From contig JAXLRI010000016.1 of the NCBI GenBank assembly GCA_046331175.1, forward strand, positions 62,001-126,000: a stretch of 64,000 bases of DNA, given 5' to 3'. Under the pieces are notes generated by a model. That model did no database searches. It had not been told where the DNA came from and saw only the letters and a program-made list of their open reading frames with translations. Numbering within the stretch: position 1 is the first letter of the stretch; each line of letters opens with the position of its first letter. Shown piece after piece: positions 16,870-28,413 of this stretch. This DNA comes from JAWKIW01 sp046331175. Lineage in GTDB: Bacteria; Actinomycetota; Acidimicrobiia; Acidimicrobiales; Acidimicrobilacustridaceae. Made by a program: the position numbers and the translations under genes.

Positions 16870-18084
16870 TCACCTCTTCTTCTGCTTGCGGGCCCGGGGC
16901 TGCAGGGTGGGCGGCGCCGCGTCGGTGGCGTCCTTGCCCGCATCGCCCTTGGCCGGGGTGGTGGCGGGCTTGGCGGCGGGCTTGGTCACCCGGCCGCCGC
17001 CCGTCGTCCGCTTGGAACCGGTCGCCCCGCTGCGACCGCTGACCCCCGCCTTCTCCTTGGCGGGCGCCTTGTCGGCACGCTTGGCCGGTGCCTTGTCGTC
17101 GGCCGGCGCCTTGTCCTTGCCGCGGCGAGCCCCGTTGCCCGAGGTCACCTCGGCCTTGGCCCCGCCGTCCTTGGCGGCAGGCCCACCGCCCTTGCCGACC
17201 GGCTTCTTGTCGCCCCGGCCACCGGAACCGCCGGCGCCGCCCTTGGGCGCACCGTCCTTGCCGCTGATGCCGTAGATGCTGCGGGAGATGAACCACTGCT
17301 GGCCCACCCGGTACAGGTTCGACACCGCGAAGTACAGGACCAGGCCGCCGGGCAGCCCGAAGGAGATGACCGGCAGGAAGATCGGCATGACCTTCATGAG
17401 CATCTGCTGCTGGGGGTTCTGCTCGGCGTTGGGGTTCCGCCCCTGGATCTGGCGCTGCTGGACGTAGCCGGTGACGGCCACGACGGCGATCAGCACGAAG
17501 TACGGGATCGACTCGACGACGCTGTTCTGCAGGGCCTGGCTGGCCGACTCGGCCAGGTCGATGCCGAAGGCCTGCATCGTGGTGGTCGACGACAGCGACT
17601 GGTAGAGCGCCGTCGAGGAGTTCAAGAAGGCCGGATCGAACGGCAGCGTGAGGTCGTACTGGCTGGTCGGGACGTCGCTGTTGGCCGACCCGGTGGAGGC
17701 CTGACCGCCCGCCCACCCGACGGCGAAGCCCAGGTCGGAGACCCGACGGGTCAGTCCGCGGAGCACCTGGTACAGCACCAGGAACACCGGCATCTGCACC
17801 AACAAGGGGAGACAACCACCCAGAGGGTTGATGTTGTTCTCCTTGTAGAACTTCAGCAGCTCCTCGTTGAGCTTCTCGCGATCGTCCTTGTACTGGGACT
17901 GGATCTTCTTCATCTCCGGCTGGAGCTGCTGCATCATCATCATCGAGCGCGTGCTCTTCAGCGTGAGCGGCGTGGTCACGATCATGACCAGCAGCGTCAG
18001 GGCGATGATGGCGAAGGCGTAGTTCGGCACCAGCTGGTAGAAGAACGCCAGCACCGACGCGATGAAGTCGAAGAGGTACTGCAC
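16870..18084 (-). CDS. yidC: Membrane protein insertase YidC/Oxa1
   Basis: A 404-aa insertase of the short actinobacterial type without the Gram-negative periplasmic domain. The core has about five membrane segments: the first hairpin YAFAIIALTLLVMIVTTPL, a basic cytoplasmic coiled segment (PEMKKIQSQYKDDREKLNEE), and CLPLLVQMPVFLVLYQVL. From about residue 285 a 120-residue Lys/Gly/Ala tail follows, which likely contacts the ribosome. GTG start. It belongs to the rpmH-rnpA-yidD-yidC-jag block that is almost universal at bacterial origins. Confidence 0.96.
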   Translation of the reverse strand: MQYLFDFIASVLAFFYQLVPNYAFAIIALTLLVMIVTTPLTLKSTRSMMMMQQLQPEMKKIQSQYKDDREKLNEELLKFYKENNINPLGGCLPLLVQMPVFLVLYQVLRGLTRRVSDLGFAVGWAGGQASTGSANSDVPTSQYDLTLPFDPAFLNSSTALYQSLSSTTTMQAFGIDLAESASQALQNSVVESIPYFVLIAVVAVTGYVQQRQIQGRNPNAEQNPQQQMLMKVMPIFLPVISFGLPGGLVLYFAVSNLYRVGQQWFISRSIYGISGKDGAPKGGAGGSGGRGDKKPVGKGGGPAAKDGGAKAEVTSGNGARRGKDKAPADDKAPAKRADKAPAKEKAGVSGRSGATGSKRTTGGGRVTKPAAKPATTPAKGDAGKDATDAAPPTLQPRARKQKKR

Positions 18085-18143
18085 CTACCGGCCCCTTTCG
18101 GGTGGGCTGCAGGGGTGGGGGGCGGGAGACGCGGGCGTCGGGC

Positions 18144-18428
18144 TCATGCCGGCCTGCGCTTGGGGACCGGGTCCCAGCCGGATCGGCCCCACGGGTGGCA
18201 GCGCGACAGGCGACGGACGGTCAGCCAGCTGCCCCGGGCGAACCCGTGCTCCTCGTACGCCTCGAGCGCGTACGACGAGCAGGTGGGCACGTACCGGCAC
18301 GGCGACGGCCGGCCGGCCGTCACCCGCTGGTAGCCGCGGACGAGGGCGTGCGCGCCCCGGGCGGCGGGCCCCATGGGCCGGGGCGCGACCGCACCAGCGG
18401 CTGGCGTCGTCGGCTCGTCGTCGGTCAT
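18144..18428 (-). CDS. yidD: Membrane protein insertion efficiency factor YidD
   Basis: A 94-aa YidD with its cysteine-rich core CRYVPTCSSYALEAYEEHG and the C-terminal CHPWGRSGWDPVP; there is no long hydrophobic segment. It helps YidC-dependent insertion at the inner membrane face. The ATG at 18428 overlaps the rnpA stop (ATGA), so this start was chosen over one 36 nt upstream. Confidence 0.93.
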   Translation of the reverse strand: MTDDEPTTPAAGAVAPRPMGPAARGAHALVRGYQRVTAGRPSPCRYVPTCSSYALEAYEEHGFARGSWLTVRRLSRCHPWGRSGWDPVPKRRPA

Positions 18429-18769
18429 GCCCTGTCCATGCGTTCGAACAGCTCCTCGAGCCATCGCTCCAGGTCGGCGAAGGAGGCGGTGGCCGCCCCG
18501 GGCCCGGCGCCCAGGAGGTACCGGCCGGCCGGGAGGCGGTCCGGCCGCCCGGCCTGGCGGCGCAGCAGCTCGCGCAGGCGGCGCCGGAGCCGGTTGCGGA
18601 TCACAGCATTGCCGACTTTGCGGCCCACGGCGAACGCGACCCTCGGAGGGTCCGGCGTGGCGGCGGGTGGGTCGGCGAGGTACCGCAGCCAGAGGGGCCC
18701 GGCTGCCACCCGACGGCCCCGACGAGCCACCTCGTCGAGGTCGCGGCGCTGGCCGAGCCGCCAGATCAG
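18425..18769 (-). CDS. rnpA: Ribonuclease P protein component
   Basis: The basic 114-aa protein subunit that helps the P RNA cut tRNA precursors. The conserved arginine-rich helix GNAVIRNRLRRRLRELL is present. No ATG, GTG or TTG lies at the expected N-terminus: the frame is open upstream through the whole of rpmH. The best start is CTG at 18767-18769, overlapping the rpmH TGA as CTGA, which gives the standard RnpA opening (xIWRLGQRRDLDEVARRG). A long Thermus-like form overlapping rpmH is the alternative. Confidence 0.88.
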   Translation of the reverse strand: MIWRLGQRRDLDEVARRGRRVAAGPLWLRYLADPPAATPDPPRVAFAVGRKVGNAVIRNRLRRRLRELLRRQAGRPDRLPAGRYLLGAGPGAATASFADLERWLEELFERMDRA

Positions 18770-18900
18770 GCCGACAGGCGGACCCGGCCCCGGCGGCGGC
18801 GGTTCTTGATCACCGCGCGGCCGGCGCGGGTCGACATCCGCTGCCGGAACCCGTGGCGCTTGGCCCGGCGTCGGTTGTTGGGCTGGTACGTGCGCTTCAC
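18766..18900 (-). CDS. rpmH: 50S ribosomal protein L34
   Basis: A 44-aa L34. KRTYQPNNRRRAKRHGFRQR followed by MSTRAGRAVIKNRRRRGR is diagnostic over the whole length. GTG start. First gene of the minus-strand operon that runs away from oriC; its leader is about 150 nt from the promoter described in the following region. Confidence 0.97.
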   Translation of the reverse strand: MKRTYQPNNRRRAKRHGFRQRMSTRAGRAVIKNRRRRGRVRLSA

Positions 18901-19374
18901 GTCGATCCTCCTCCACCACCAGGCCTCCCGGCGGCGATGGTCGGCCTGCGGGGCCGGTGTCGGGCGGGCGTCCGATCCGGGTCGGGCGCCTCCGGCCCGC
19001 GCCGGAGGACCGGGGCTGGGCTGGTGGCGGCCACGGGACCGGGCCGAGAACCTGGCAAGCCTAGAGGTGTCGGCCGGAGAGGGGCAACCGCACCCCGCCG
19101 CGCCCGACGCCCGACGCCCCGACACACCCCCCGGATCCGGTGGCGTGGCCACCTCGCGACGGCCGCCGCGAGCCCCTGACCAGGGCCGTCGCGGCCTGTG
19201 GATGACGCCCGTGCACCTCGTCCAGAGCGGTGCTACGGTCGCCGTCCCCAGGTCCACCCGCCCAGGCGACGGTCACCGTCGGCCCGCACCGCACACCCCG
19301 GTCCGCGCCGCAGATCCCCCGCCGGCCGGGGCACGGGGGAGTTTTCCACAGGTGTGGACCGCGCTGTGGACGGG
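18901..19374. promoter_or_regulatory. rpmH-dnaA divergent intergenic region
   Basis: A 474-bp gap without a credible gene. For rpmH, minus-strand TTGCCC (19082-19087) and TAGGCT (19058-19063) are 18 bp apart. For dnaA, GTGCAC (19211-19216) and TACGGT (19234-19239) are 17 bp apart, giving a leader of about 130 nt. DnaA-box-like 9-mers sit close to dnaA: TGTGGATGA (19197-19205), TTTTCCACA (19342-19350), and TGTGGACCG and TGTGGACGG further on. This suggests autoregulation by DnaA or an extended origin. Confidence 0.6.
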
Positions 19375-20838
19375 ATGGGCGTCGAGGAGGCGTCGACGCA
19401 GGTGGACGACGCAGAGGTGCTGTGGACATCGTGTGCGGAGGTCCTGCGCGGGCAGGTCTCCGAGGCGGTGTGGCTGACCACGTTCAACGCCGCCCAGCCG
19501 GTGACGGTCGACGGCGACGCGCTGGTCTTGGCCGTGCCCAGCTCGGTCGTGCGCGAGCGGATCGAGACCCGCTACCTCACGTTGATGCAGGGCGCCCTCA
19601 CCGACGTGGGCTCGCCCATCGCCCGCATCCGCCTCGAGGTCCACACCGAGCCGTCCCTCGGGGCCGCCGACCCCGTGGCCGCCGCCGCCGAGGCGTTGGC
19701 CGAACCGGTGCCTGCCGCGCCGGCCGCCGCCCCGCCACCGGTCCCGGGCGCCTCCGTCGGCACCTCGGCCCCCGGACCCGCCGCCGGCGCTCCCGGCGGC
19801 TCGCCCTTCCTCGGGGGCGTCAACCCCCGCTACTCCTTCGACGACTTCGTGATCGGCACCTCCAACCGCTTCGCGCACGCCGCCGCCCTGGCCGTCGCCG
19901 AGACCCCGGCCCGGTCCTACAACCCGCTGTTCATCTACGGCGACGCCGGCCTCGGCAAGACCCACCTCCTCCAGGCCATTGCCAACTACGTCCAGCAGCA
20001 CTACCCCACCTACATCGTCCGCTATGTGTCGTCCGAGCGGTACCTGAACGAGTTCATCGACTCCATCCGCACCAGCTCGCAGGCCCAGTTCAAGCAGCGC
20101 TACCGCGAGGCGGACGTCCTGCTCATCGACGACATCCAGTTCATCCAGACCTCCGAGCGGCTGCAGGAGGAGCTCTTCCACAACTTCGAGCACCTCTACC
20201 AGGCCAACAAGCAGATCGTGTTCTCCAGCGACCGGCCGCCGGCCTCGATGGCCACCCTGGAGGACCGCCTGCGCAGCCGGTTCATGATGGGCCTGATCAC
20301 CGACATCCAGCCGCCCGACCTCGAGACCCGCCTCGCCATCCTGCGCAAGAAGGCCGAGAAGGAGACCGTCTACATCCCCCCGGACGTGCTCGAGCTGATC
20401 GCCACCCACATCACCGACAACATCCGCGAGCTCGAGGGCGCGCTCATCCGGGTGTCGGCGTTCGCCAGCCTCAACAAGGAGCCGCTGTCGGTCGACCTCG
20501 CCCAGCGGGTGCTGGCCGACATGCTCACCGACAGCCAGCCCCGGCCCATCACCCCCGACCTCATCCTGCAGAAGACCTCGGAGATGTTCGACTTCAGCAT
20601 CGACGAGATCCGCGGCAAGAGCCGGCGGCGGCCGCTGGTCACCGCCCGGCAGATCTCGATGTACGTCTTCCGCGAGCTGACCGACCTGTCGTACCCCGCC
20701 ATCGCCCGGGAGTTCGGCGGTCGCGACCACACCACCGTCATGCACGCGGTGGAGAAGATCGGTGACCTCATGAAGGAGCGCCGCCAGATCTACGACCAGG
20801 TCACCGAGCTCACCCAGAGCATCCGGAGCGGCAGCTGA
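19375..20838 (+). CDS. dnaA: Chromosomal replication initiator DnaA
   Basis: A 487-aa DnaA. Domain I covers about 1-90 (WTSCAEVLRGQVSEAVWLTT), and a Pro/Ala-rich domain II linker runs to about 150. AAA+ domain III follows, with Walker A GDAGLGKTH at about 189-197, Walker B LLIDDIQF and sensor SSDRPP. Domain IV carries the DnaA-box-binding signature GGRDHTTVMHAVEKI near residue 450. It opens oriC and loads the helicase. ATG 19375 was chosen as the start giving a normal domain I; a GTG 9 nt earlier is possible. Confidence 0.96.
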   Translation: MGVEEASTQVDDAEVLWTSCAEVLRGQVSEAVWLTTFNAAQPVTVDGDALVLAVPSSVVRERIETRYLTLMQGALTDVGSPIARIRLEVHTEPSLGAADPVAAAAEALAEPVPAAPAAAPPPVPGASVGTSAPGPAAGAPGGSPFLGGVNPRYSFDDFVIGTSNRFAHAAALAVAETPARSYNPLFIYGDAGLGKTHLLQAIANYVQQHYPTYIVRYVSSERYLNEFIDSIRTSSQAQFKQRYREADVLLIDDIQFIQTSERLQEELFHNFEHLYQANKQIVFSSDRPPASMATLEDRLRSRFMMGLITDIQPPDLETRLAILRKKAEKETVYIPPDVLELIATHITDNIRELEGALIRVSAFASLNKEPLSVDLAQRVLADMLTDSQPRPITPDLILQKTSEMFDFSIDEIRGKSRRRPLVTARQISMYVFRELTDLSYPAIAREFGGRDHTTVMHAVEKIGDLMKERRQIYDQVTELTQSIRSGS

Positions 20839-21139
20839 TGGCGGGCCGGATCCGGTCGCTCACCGCCCGCCGGGGCCCGGCCACATCGGCGTCGAACCTG
20901 GGGACCACCCCGGGGACAGCCTGTGGGCGAGGGGGCGCGCGCCGGTGGACGACGGCCCCGTCATCCCCCGGCCCCGCCGGCGACGATGCCAACCTGTGGG
21001 TCGCTGTGGGGAACCGGCCGCGAACCATCACCTCGCTGACCTGCGGTGATGGCACCTTCTCCACAATCCACAGCCCCTACTGCTACTACCGCGAAGCAAA
21101 GAACAGAACAACGCAGAAGAAGAACGCGAGGGCGACAAC
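20839..21139. other. Probable oriC (dnaA-dnaN intergenic region)
   Basis: A 301-bp non-coding gap between dnaA and dnaN, the usual actinobacterial origin. It contains TTCTCCACA (21057-21065, 8/9 to a DnaA box), CAATCCACA (21064-21072) and minus-strand TGTGGGTCG and TGTGGGGAA near 20996-21013. The last 75 bp (about 21062-21135) are clearly poorer in GC than the rest of the window, as expected for an unwinding element. The parS sites lie 5.5 kb away. Confidence 0.65.
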
Positions 21140-22237
21140 GTGAAGTTCCGCTGTGAGCGAGATGTGCTCGCCGAGGCCATCGGCACCGCCGGGCGCGCCG
21201 TCACCAACCGCGGGGGCTCGCTCCCGGTGCTGGCCGGGGTCCGGTTCGAGCTGCGCGGGTCCGAGCTGCGCCTCACCGGCAGCGACCTCGACCTGACCAT
21301 CACCACCACGGTCGAGGTGGCAGGCGACACCGACGGCATCGCCGTCCTCCCCGCCAAGCTCGCCGGGGAGATCATCCGCGTGCTCGAGCCGGGGCGCGTC
21401 GAGGTGGCCATCGGCGACGACGAGGCCTCGATCACCGCCGGCCGCAGCCAGTTCGCCGTCCGCGCCATCCCCGCCGCGGAGTTCCCGCGCCTGCACGAGC
21501 CCGACGGCGACGGCGTCACGCTGTCGAGCACGGCCCTGTCCGACGCGCTGCGCCAGGTGGTCATCGCCGCCAGCACCGAGGAGAGCCGGCCCATCCTCAC
21601 CGGCGTCAACATGGCGACCGAGGGGGACGGCCTGCGCCTCGTGGCCACCGACTCCTACCGCCTGGCCGTGCGCGACCTGCCCGGCACCTCGTTCCTCGAG
21701 GAGGGCCAGAACGTCCTCGTGCCGTCGACGGCGCTGCGCGAGCTGGGTCGGCTGCTGGGCGGTGCCGAGGAGGTCACCGTGCGGCTGGGCGAGCGCGACG
21801 CCGCCTTCGAGCTCGGCGGCGTGCACCTCGTCACCCGCCTCATCGACGGCGAGTTCCCCAACTACCGGGGGCTGATCCCGCCCCGCCACAACCACCGCCT
21901 CACCGTCGGCCGCGAGGCCCTGCTCGACGCCGTCCGCCGCGTCAAGGTGGTGGCCCGCGAGCCCTCGACCCCGATCAAGCTGGCGATGTCGGGCGAGGGC
22001 CTCAGCCTGAGCGCGAGCGCCCAGGACGTGGGCAACGCCTTCGAGCAGCTCGACGCCAAGTACGAGGGCGAGGAGCTGACCGTGGCGTTCAACCCCGAGT
22101 ACCTGATCGACGGGCTCGAGGTGGCCACCGGCGACGAGGTCACCCTCGAGACGGTCGACGCCCTGAAGCCGGCGCTGCTCAAGTCCATCGACAGCACCGA
22201 CTTCTTGTACCTGCTGATGCCGGTCCGGGTCTCGTGA
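21140..22237 (+). CDS. dnaN: DNA polymerase III beta subunit (sliding clamp)
   Basis: A 365-aa ring-clamp subunit with the three repeated clamp domains: N-terminal MKFRCERDVLAEAIGTAGRA with GGSLPVLAGVRF, middle TEESRPILTGVNM with LVATDSYRLAVRD, and C-terminal EYLIDGLEV ending in DFLYLLMPVRV. The final segment forms part of the peptide-binding cleft. GTG start directly after the AT-richer end of the oriC candidate. Confidence 0.97.
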   Translation: MKFRCERDVLAEAIGTAGRAVTNRGGSLPVLAGVRFELRGSELRLTGSDLDLTITTTVEVAGDTDGIAVLPAKLAGEIIRVLEPGRVEVAIGDDEASITAGRSQFAVRAIPAAEFPRLHEPDGDGVTLSSTALSDALRQVVIAASTEESRPILTGVNMATEGDGLRLVATDSYRLAVRDLPGTSFLEEGQNVLVPSTALRELGRLLGGAEEVTVRLGERDAAFELGGVHLVTRLIDGEFPNYRGLIPPRHNHRLTVGREALLDAVRRVKVVAREPSTPIKLAMSGEGLSLSASAQDVGNAFEQLDAKYEGEELTVAFNPEYLIDGLEVATGDEVTLETVDALKPALLKSIDSTDFLYLLMPVRVS

Positions 22238-22280
22238 GCCTCCGCCCGCGGCGCGGGTCCGGGCGCGGCTGACCTCGCCG

Positions 22281-23360
22281 GTGGAGCTGCGCCGCCTCTG
22301 GCTCACCGACTTCCGGTCCTACCGCACCGCGGAGGTCCCGTTCGGGGCCGGGCTCACCGCCGTGGTCGGCCCCAACGGCCAGGGCAAGACGAACCTGCTG
22401 GAGGCCCTCGGCTACCTGGCCACCCTGGGCTCGTTCCGGGGGGCGCCCACCGACGCCCTCGTGCGGGTGGGGGCCGAGCGGGCCGTCGTGCGGGCCGAGG
22501 GCACCAACGAGGGCCGCGACCTCCTCCTCGAGGCTGAGCTGGTGGCCGGGGGTCGGGGGCGGATGCAGGTGAACCGGCAGCGCCTCGCCCGGGCCCGCGA
22601 CCTGCTCGGCCACGTCCGGGTGTCGGTGTTCTCGCCCGACGACCTCGAGCTGGTGAAGGGCGGACCGGGCGAGCGCCGTCGCTACCTCGACGACGCCCTG
22701 GTCGCACTGCACGTGCGCAACGACGCCCTCCTGCGAGACCTCGAGCGCATCGTCCGCCAGCGCAACGCCCTGCTCCGCCAAGCGGGTGGGCGGCTCACCG
22801 ACGACGTGGAGACCACCCTCGACGTCTGGGACGCCAAGCTGGCCGAGACCGGGGAGTCCGTCGCCGCCGCCCGCGCCGAGCTCGTCGAGGCCCTCGCGCC
22901 GACGCTGCAGGTGGCCTACGCCCAGGTCGCCGGCCGAGAGGTCCCCGTCACGGCTCGCTACGTCGCCCCGTGGCGTGAGGTGGGGCTCGGCCCGGCGTTG
23001 GCCGCCGGCCGGCGCGACGACCTCCGGCGGGGCGTGACGCTCGTCGGCCCGCACCGCGACGAGCTTGAGCTGCGGATCGACGCCATGCCCTCGCGCACGC
23101 ACGCCTCCCAAGGCGAGCAGCGGTCGCTGGCCTGGGCCCTGCGCCTGGCTGCCCACCTGGTGGTCCGCGATGCGGTGGGGACGGCGCCGGTCCTGCTGCT
23201 CGACGACGTGTTCTCCGAGCTCGACCCTGGTCGGAGCCAGGGGCTGCTCGACGGCCTGCCGCCGGGCCAGACCGTGCTGACCACCGCTGGGGGCCTGCCC
23301 CCCGACGCTCGTCCCGAGGTCGTGGTCGAGGTGCGCGACGGCACGGTCGCGGTGCACTGA
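22281..23360 (+). CDS. recF: DNA replication and repair protein RecF
   Basis: A 359-aa SMC-like ATPase of the RecFOR pathway, which loads RecA at gapped DNA. Walker A GPNGQGKTNLLEAL is at about 31-44, the signature SQGEQRSLAWALRLA near 275 and Walker B VLLLDDVFSELDPGR near 310. GTG start 43 nt after dnaN; the conserved dnaN-recF order supports co-transcription. Confidence 0.96.
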   Translation: MELRRLWLTDFRSYRTAEVPFGAGLTAVVGPNGQGKTNLLEALGYLATLGSFRGAPTDALVRVGAERAVVRAEGTNEGRDLLLEAELVAGGRGRMQVNRQRLARARDLLGHVRVSVFSPDDLELVKGGPGERRRYLDDALVALHVRNDALLRDLERIVRQRNALLRQAGGRLTDDVETTLDVWDAKLAETGESVAAARAELVEALAPTLQVAYAQVAGREVPVTARYVAPWREVGLGPALAAGRRDDLRRGVTLVGPHRDELELRIDAMPSRTHASQGEQRSLAWALRLAAHLVVRDAVGTAPVLLLDDVFSELDPGRSQGLLDGLPPGQTVLTTAGGLPPDARPEVVVEVRDGTVAVH

Positions 23361-23386
23361 CGGGAGGCCCGGCCGACGGGCCGTGC

Positions 23387-23392
23387 GACACT
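23387..23392 (+). promoter_or_regulatory. Leaderless -10 element for the DUF721 gene
   Basis: GACACT, 6 nt before GTG 23399. Confidence 0.4.
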
Positions 23393-23398
23393 GGCGCC

Positions 23399-23758
23399 GT
23401 GCCCTGGGAGCCCCTGCCGTCCGCCGCCGACGACGACCCCACCCCCATCTCCCCCACCCTCGACCGCCTGGTGCGCCACCTCGGCGGGTCGTCGACCTCG
23501 ACCCTGCAGCAGGTCTTCGGCCGCTGGCCCGAGCTCGTGGGGGAGCAGGTGGCGGTCCACAGCCGTCCGGTGCGGCTGCGCGACGGCGTCCTCTCGCTGG
23601 TCGTCGACGAGCCGGCCTGGGCCACCCAGCTGCGCCTCCTCGAGGCCCAGCTGCTGACCCGCCTCGACGCCGTGCTGGGGCCCGGCACGGTCACCGGCCT
23701 GCGGGTGCGGGTGGGCCCCCTGGAGGAGGCGTCGACGCCCCCGCGCGACGGCCGCTGA
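23399..23758 (+). CDS. DUF721/DciA-like protein
   Basis: A 119-aa DUF721 protein in the classic recF-gyrB interval. The core LQQVFGRWPELVGEQVAVHS and the later LVVDEPAWATQLRLLEAQL are typical. DciA proteins of this family act in loading the replicative helicase DnaB; that role for this gene is inferred from family and position. The polar N- and C-termini are short. GTG start with a leaderless-type -10. Confidence 0.88.
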   Translation: MPWEPLPSAADDDPTPISPTLDRLVRHLGGSSTSTLQQVFGRWPELVGEQVAVHSRPVRLRDGVLSLVVDEPAWATQLRLLEAQLLTRLDAVLGPGTVTGLRVRVGPLEEASTPPRDGR

Positions 23759-23841
23759 GCGGCCCGCCGGACGGCCCGCCGGGGGGCCGGTGCCGGCCGA
23801 CGAGCGCCGTCGGCATGAACCGGATCGCCACCCCCCTCTGG

Positions 23842-23847
23842 TACACT
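23842..23847 (+). promoter_or_regulatory. -10 element upstream of gyrB
   Basis: TACACT in the 216-bp gap before gyrB; it gives a leader of about 120 nt. Confidence 0.45.
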
Positions 23848-23974
23848 GCCCAGGTCGTCGTTCCGGCCCCTGACCTGCACTTTTGCCCGGGCGGGAAGCA
23901 CGGAGGCGACCTCGACCCGAGGGGATGGAACCGGGTCGCCACCGACCGCTCCGCAGCACCAGGGACCACCGCGC

Positions 23975-25918
23975 TTGGCAACCCAGACCGACACCTACGA
24001 CGCCAGTGCCATCGTCGCCCTCGAGGGCCTCGAGCACGTCCGGAAGCGACCGGGCATGTACATCGGCTCCACCGGCGTCACCGGCCTGCACCACCTCGTC
24101 TACGAGGTCGTCGACAACAGCGTCGACGAGGCCATGGCCGGCTACTGCAGCCGCATCGACATCTCCTTGCTCCCCGACGGCGGCTGCGAGGTCGTCGACG
24201 ACGGGCGCGGCATCCCGGTCGATCCCATGAAGGACCCCAAGCTCAAGGGCATGCCGGCCGTGCAGGCCGTGCTGTCCCAGCTCAACACCGGCGGCAAGTT
24301 CGAGGGCAAGGGCTACAAGGTCTCCGGCGGTCTCCACGGCGTGGGCGTGTCGGTGGTCAACGCCCTGTCGATCCGCATGGAGTGCGAGGTCGACAGCGGC
24401 GGCAAGCGCTACTACCTCGACTTCGAGAAGGGCGGCCGGCTCAAGACCAAGCTCAAGGTCCTGAAGGACGCGCCCCGCAACCGCACCGGCACCACCATCC
24501 GGTTCTGGCCCGACCCCGCGGTGTTCACCGAGACCACCGAGTTCCGCGCCCAGACGCTCGTCGAGCGGCTCCAGATGATGGCCTTCCTCAACAAGGGCCT
24601 CGAGATCCGCTTCGCCGACAAGCGCCCCGGCGCCGAGGTCGAGCCGGTGGTCTTCAAGTACGCGGGCGGCATCTCCGACTTCGTGAAGCACATCAACTCC
24701 ACGAAGGACGCCCTGTTCAACCGGGTCGGCTACTTCGAGGGCAGCGACGACGAGCAAGAGGTCGAGGTCGCCTTCCAGTGGAACACCGGCTTCAACGCCG
24801 ACGGGCTCCACTCCTTCGCCAACGGCATCGCCACCCGCGGAGGGGGCATGCACGAAGAGGGCTTCCGCACCGCCCTCACCACCGTCCTCAACAAGTACGC
24901 CCGGGCCACCAACCCGCCGCTGCTCAAGGAGAAGGACGAGAACCTCACCGGCGAGGACATCCGCGAGGGCCTCACCGCCATCATCAGCGTGCGGCTGCGC
25001 GAGCCGCAGTTCGAGGGCCAGACCAAGGACAAGCTCGGCAACGTCTCCATGCGCAGCCTCGTGCAGAAGACGACCAACGAGAAGCTCACCGACTGGTTCA
25101 ACGAGCACCCGTCCGAGGCCAAGAAGGTGGTCACCAAGGCCATCCAGGCGTCACGAGCCCGGCAGGCCGCCCGCAAGGCGCGCGACACCATCCGCCGGAA
25201 GTCCGCGCTCGAGGGCGCCGGCATGCCCGACAAGCTCAAGGACTGCGCCACGCGCAACCCCGACGAGGCCGAGCTGTTCATCGTCGAGGGCGACTCCGCC
25301 GGCGGCTCCGCCACCCAGGCGCGCGACCCCCGCACCCAGGCCATCCTGCCGATCCGCGGCAAGATCCTGAACGTCGAGCGGGCCCGCATCGACCAGATGC
25401 TGAAGAACGCCGAGATCCAGACGCTCATCTCGGCCATCGGGGCCGGCGTCGGCGAGGAGTTCGACGTCGCCAAGAACCGCTACGGCAAGGTCATCATCAT
25501 GTGCGACGCCGACGTCGACGGCGCCCACATCCGCACCCTGCTGCTCACCTTCTTCTTCCGCCAGATGAAGGCGCTGGTCGAGCACAGCCACATCTACATC
25601 GCCCAGCCGCCGCTGTACTCCACGGTGGTGGGCCGCGAGAAGGTCTACCTGAAGGACGACCCGGCCAAGGACCGCTTCCTCGCCGAGCACCCCAACCACC
25701 GCAAGGAGTTCCAGCGGCTGAAGGGCCTCGGCGAGATGGACTGGCAGGAGCTGGGCGAGACCACCATGGACCCCGAGAAGCGCACGCTGCTGCAGGTGTC
25801 GGTCGAGCAGGCCGCCATCGCCGACGAGGTCTTCTCGGTGCTCATGGGCGAGGACGTCGAGTCCCGCAAGCACTTCATCCAGACCAACGCCAAAGACGTC
25901 CGCTTCCTCGACATCTGA
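23975..25918 (+). CDS. gyrB: DNA gyrase subunit B
   Basis: The 647-aa ATPase subunit of gyrase. The GHKL ATP site is visible as EVVDNSVDEAMAG, DDGRGIPVD and GGLHGVGVSVVNALS. The transducer domain follows, then the TOPRIM part with EGDSAGGSA and IMCDADVDGAHIRTLLL. It ends with the GyrA-contact tail (FIQTNAKDVRFLDI). The start is a TTG, the first start codon ahead of the conserved VALEGLEHVRKRPGMYIGST; AGGGA lies upstream. gyrA begins 12 nt after the stop. Confidence 0.97.
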   Translation: MATQTDTYDASAIVALEGLEHVRKRPGMYIGSTGVTGLHHLVYEVVDNSVDEAMAGYCSRIDISLLPDGGCEVVDDGRGIPVDPMKDPKLKGMPAVQAVLSQLNTGGKFEGKGYKVSGGLHGVGVSVVNALSIRMECEVDSGGKRYYLDFEKGGRLKTKLKVLKDAPRNRTGTTIRFWPDPAVFTETTEFRAQTLVERLQMMAFLNKGLEIRFADKRPGAEVEPVVFKYAGGISDFVKHINSTKDALFNRVGYFEGSDDEQEVEVAFQWNTGFNADGLHSFANGIATRGGGMHEEGFRTALTTVLNKYARATNPPLLKEKDENLTGEDIREGLTAIISVRLREPQFEGQTKDKLGNVSMRSLVQKTTNEKLTDWFNEHPSEAKKVVTKAIQASRARQAARKARDTIRRKSALEGAGMPDKLKDCATRNPDEAELFIVEGDSAGGSATQARDPRTQAILPIRGKILNVERARIDQMLKNAEIQTLISAIGAGVGEEFDVAKNRYGKVIIMCDADVDGAHIRTLLLTFFFRQMKALVEHSHIYIAQPPLYSTVVGREKVYLKDDPAKDRFLAEHPNHRKEFQRLKGLGEMDWQELGETTMDPEKRTLLQVSVEQAAIADEVFSVLMGEDVESRKHFIQTNAKDVRFLDI

Positions 25919-25930
25919 TCGGATCCCGCC

Positions 25931-28411
<2,481 letters not shown>

Positions 28412-28413
28412 CG

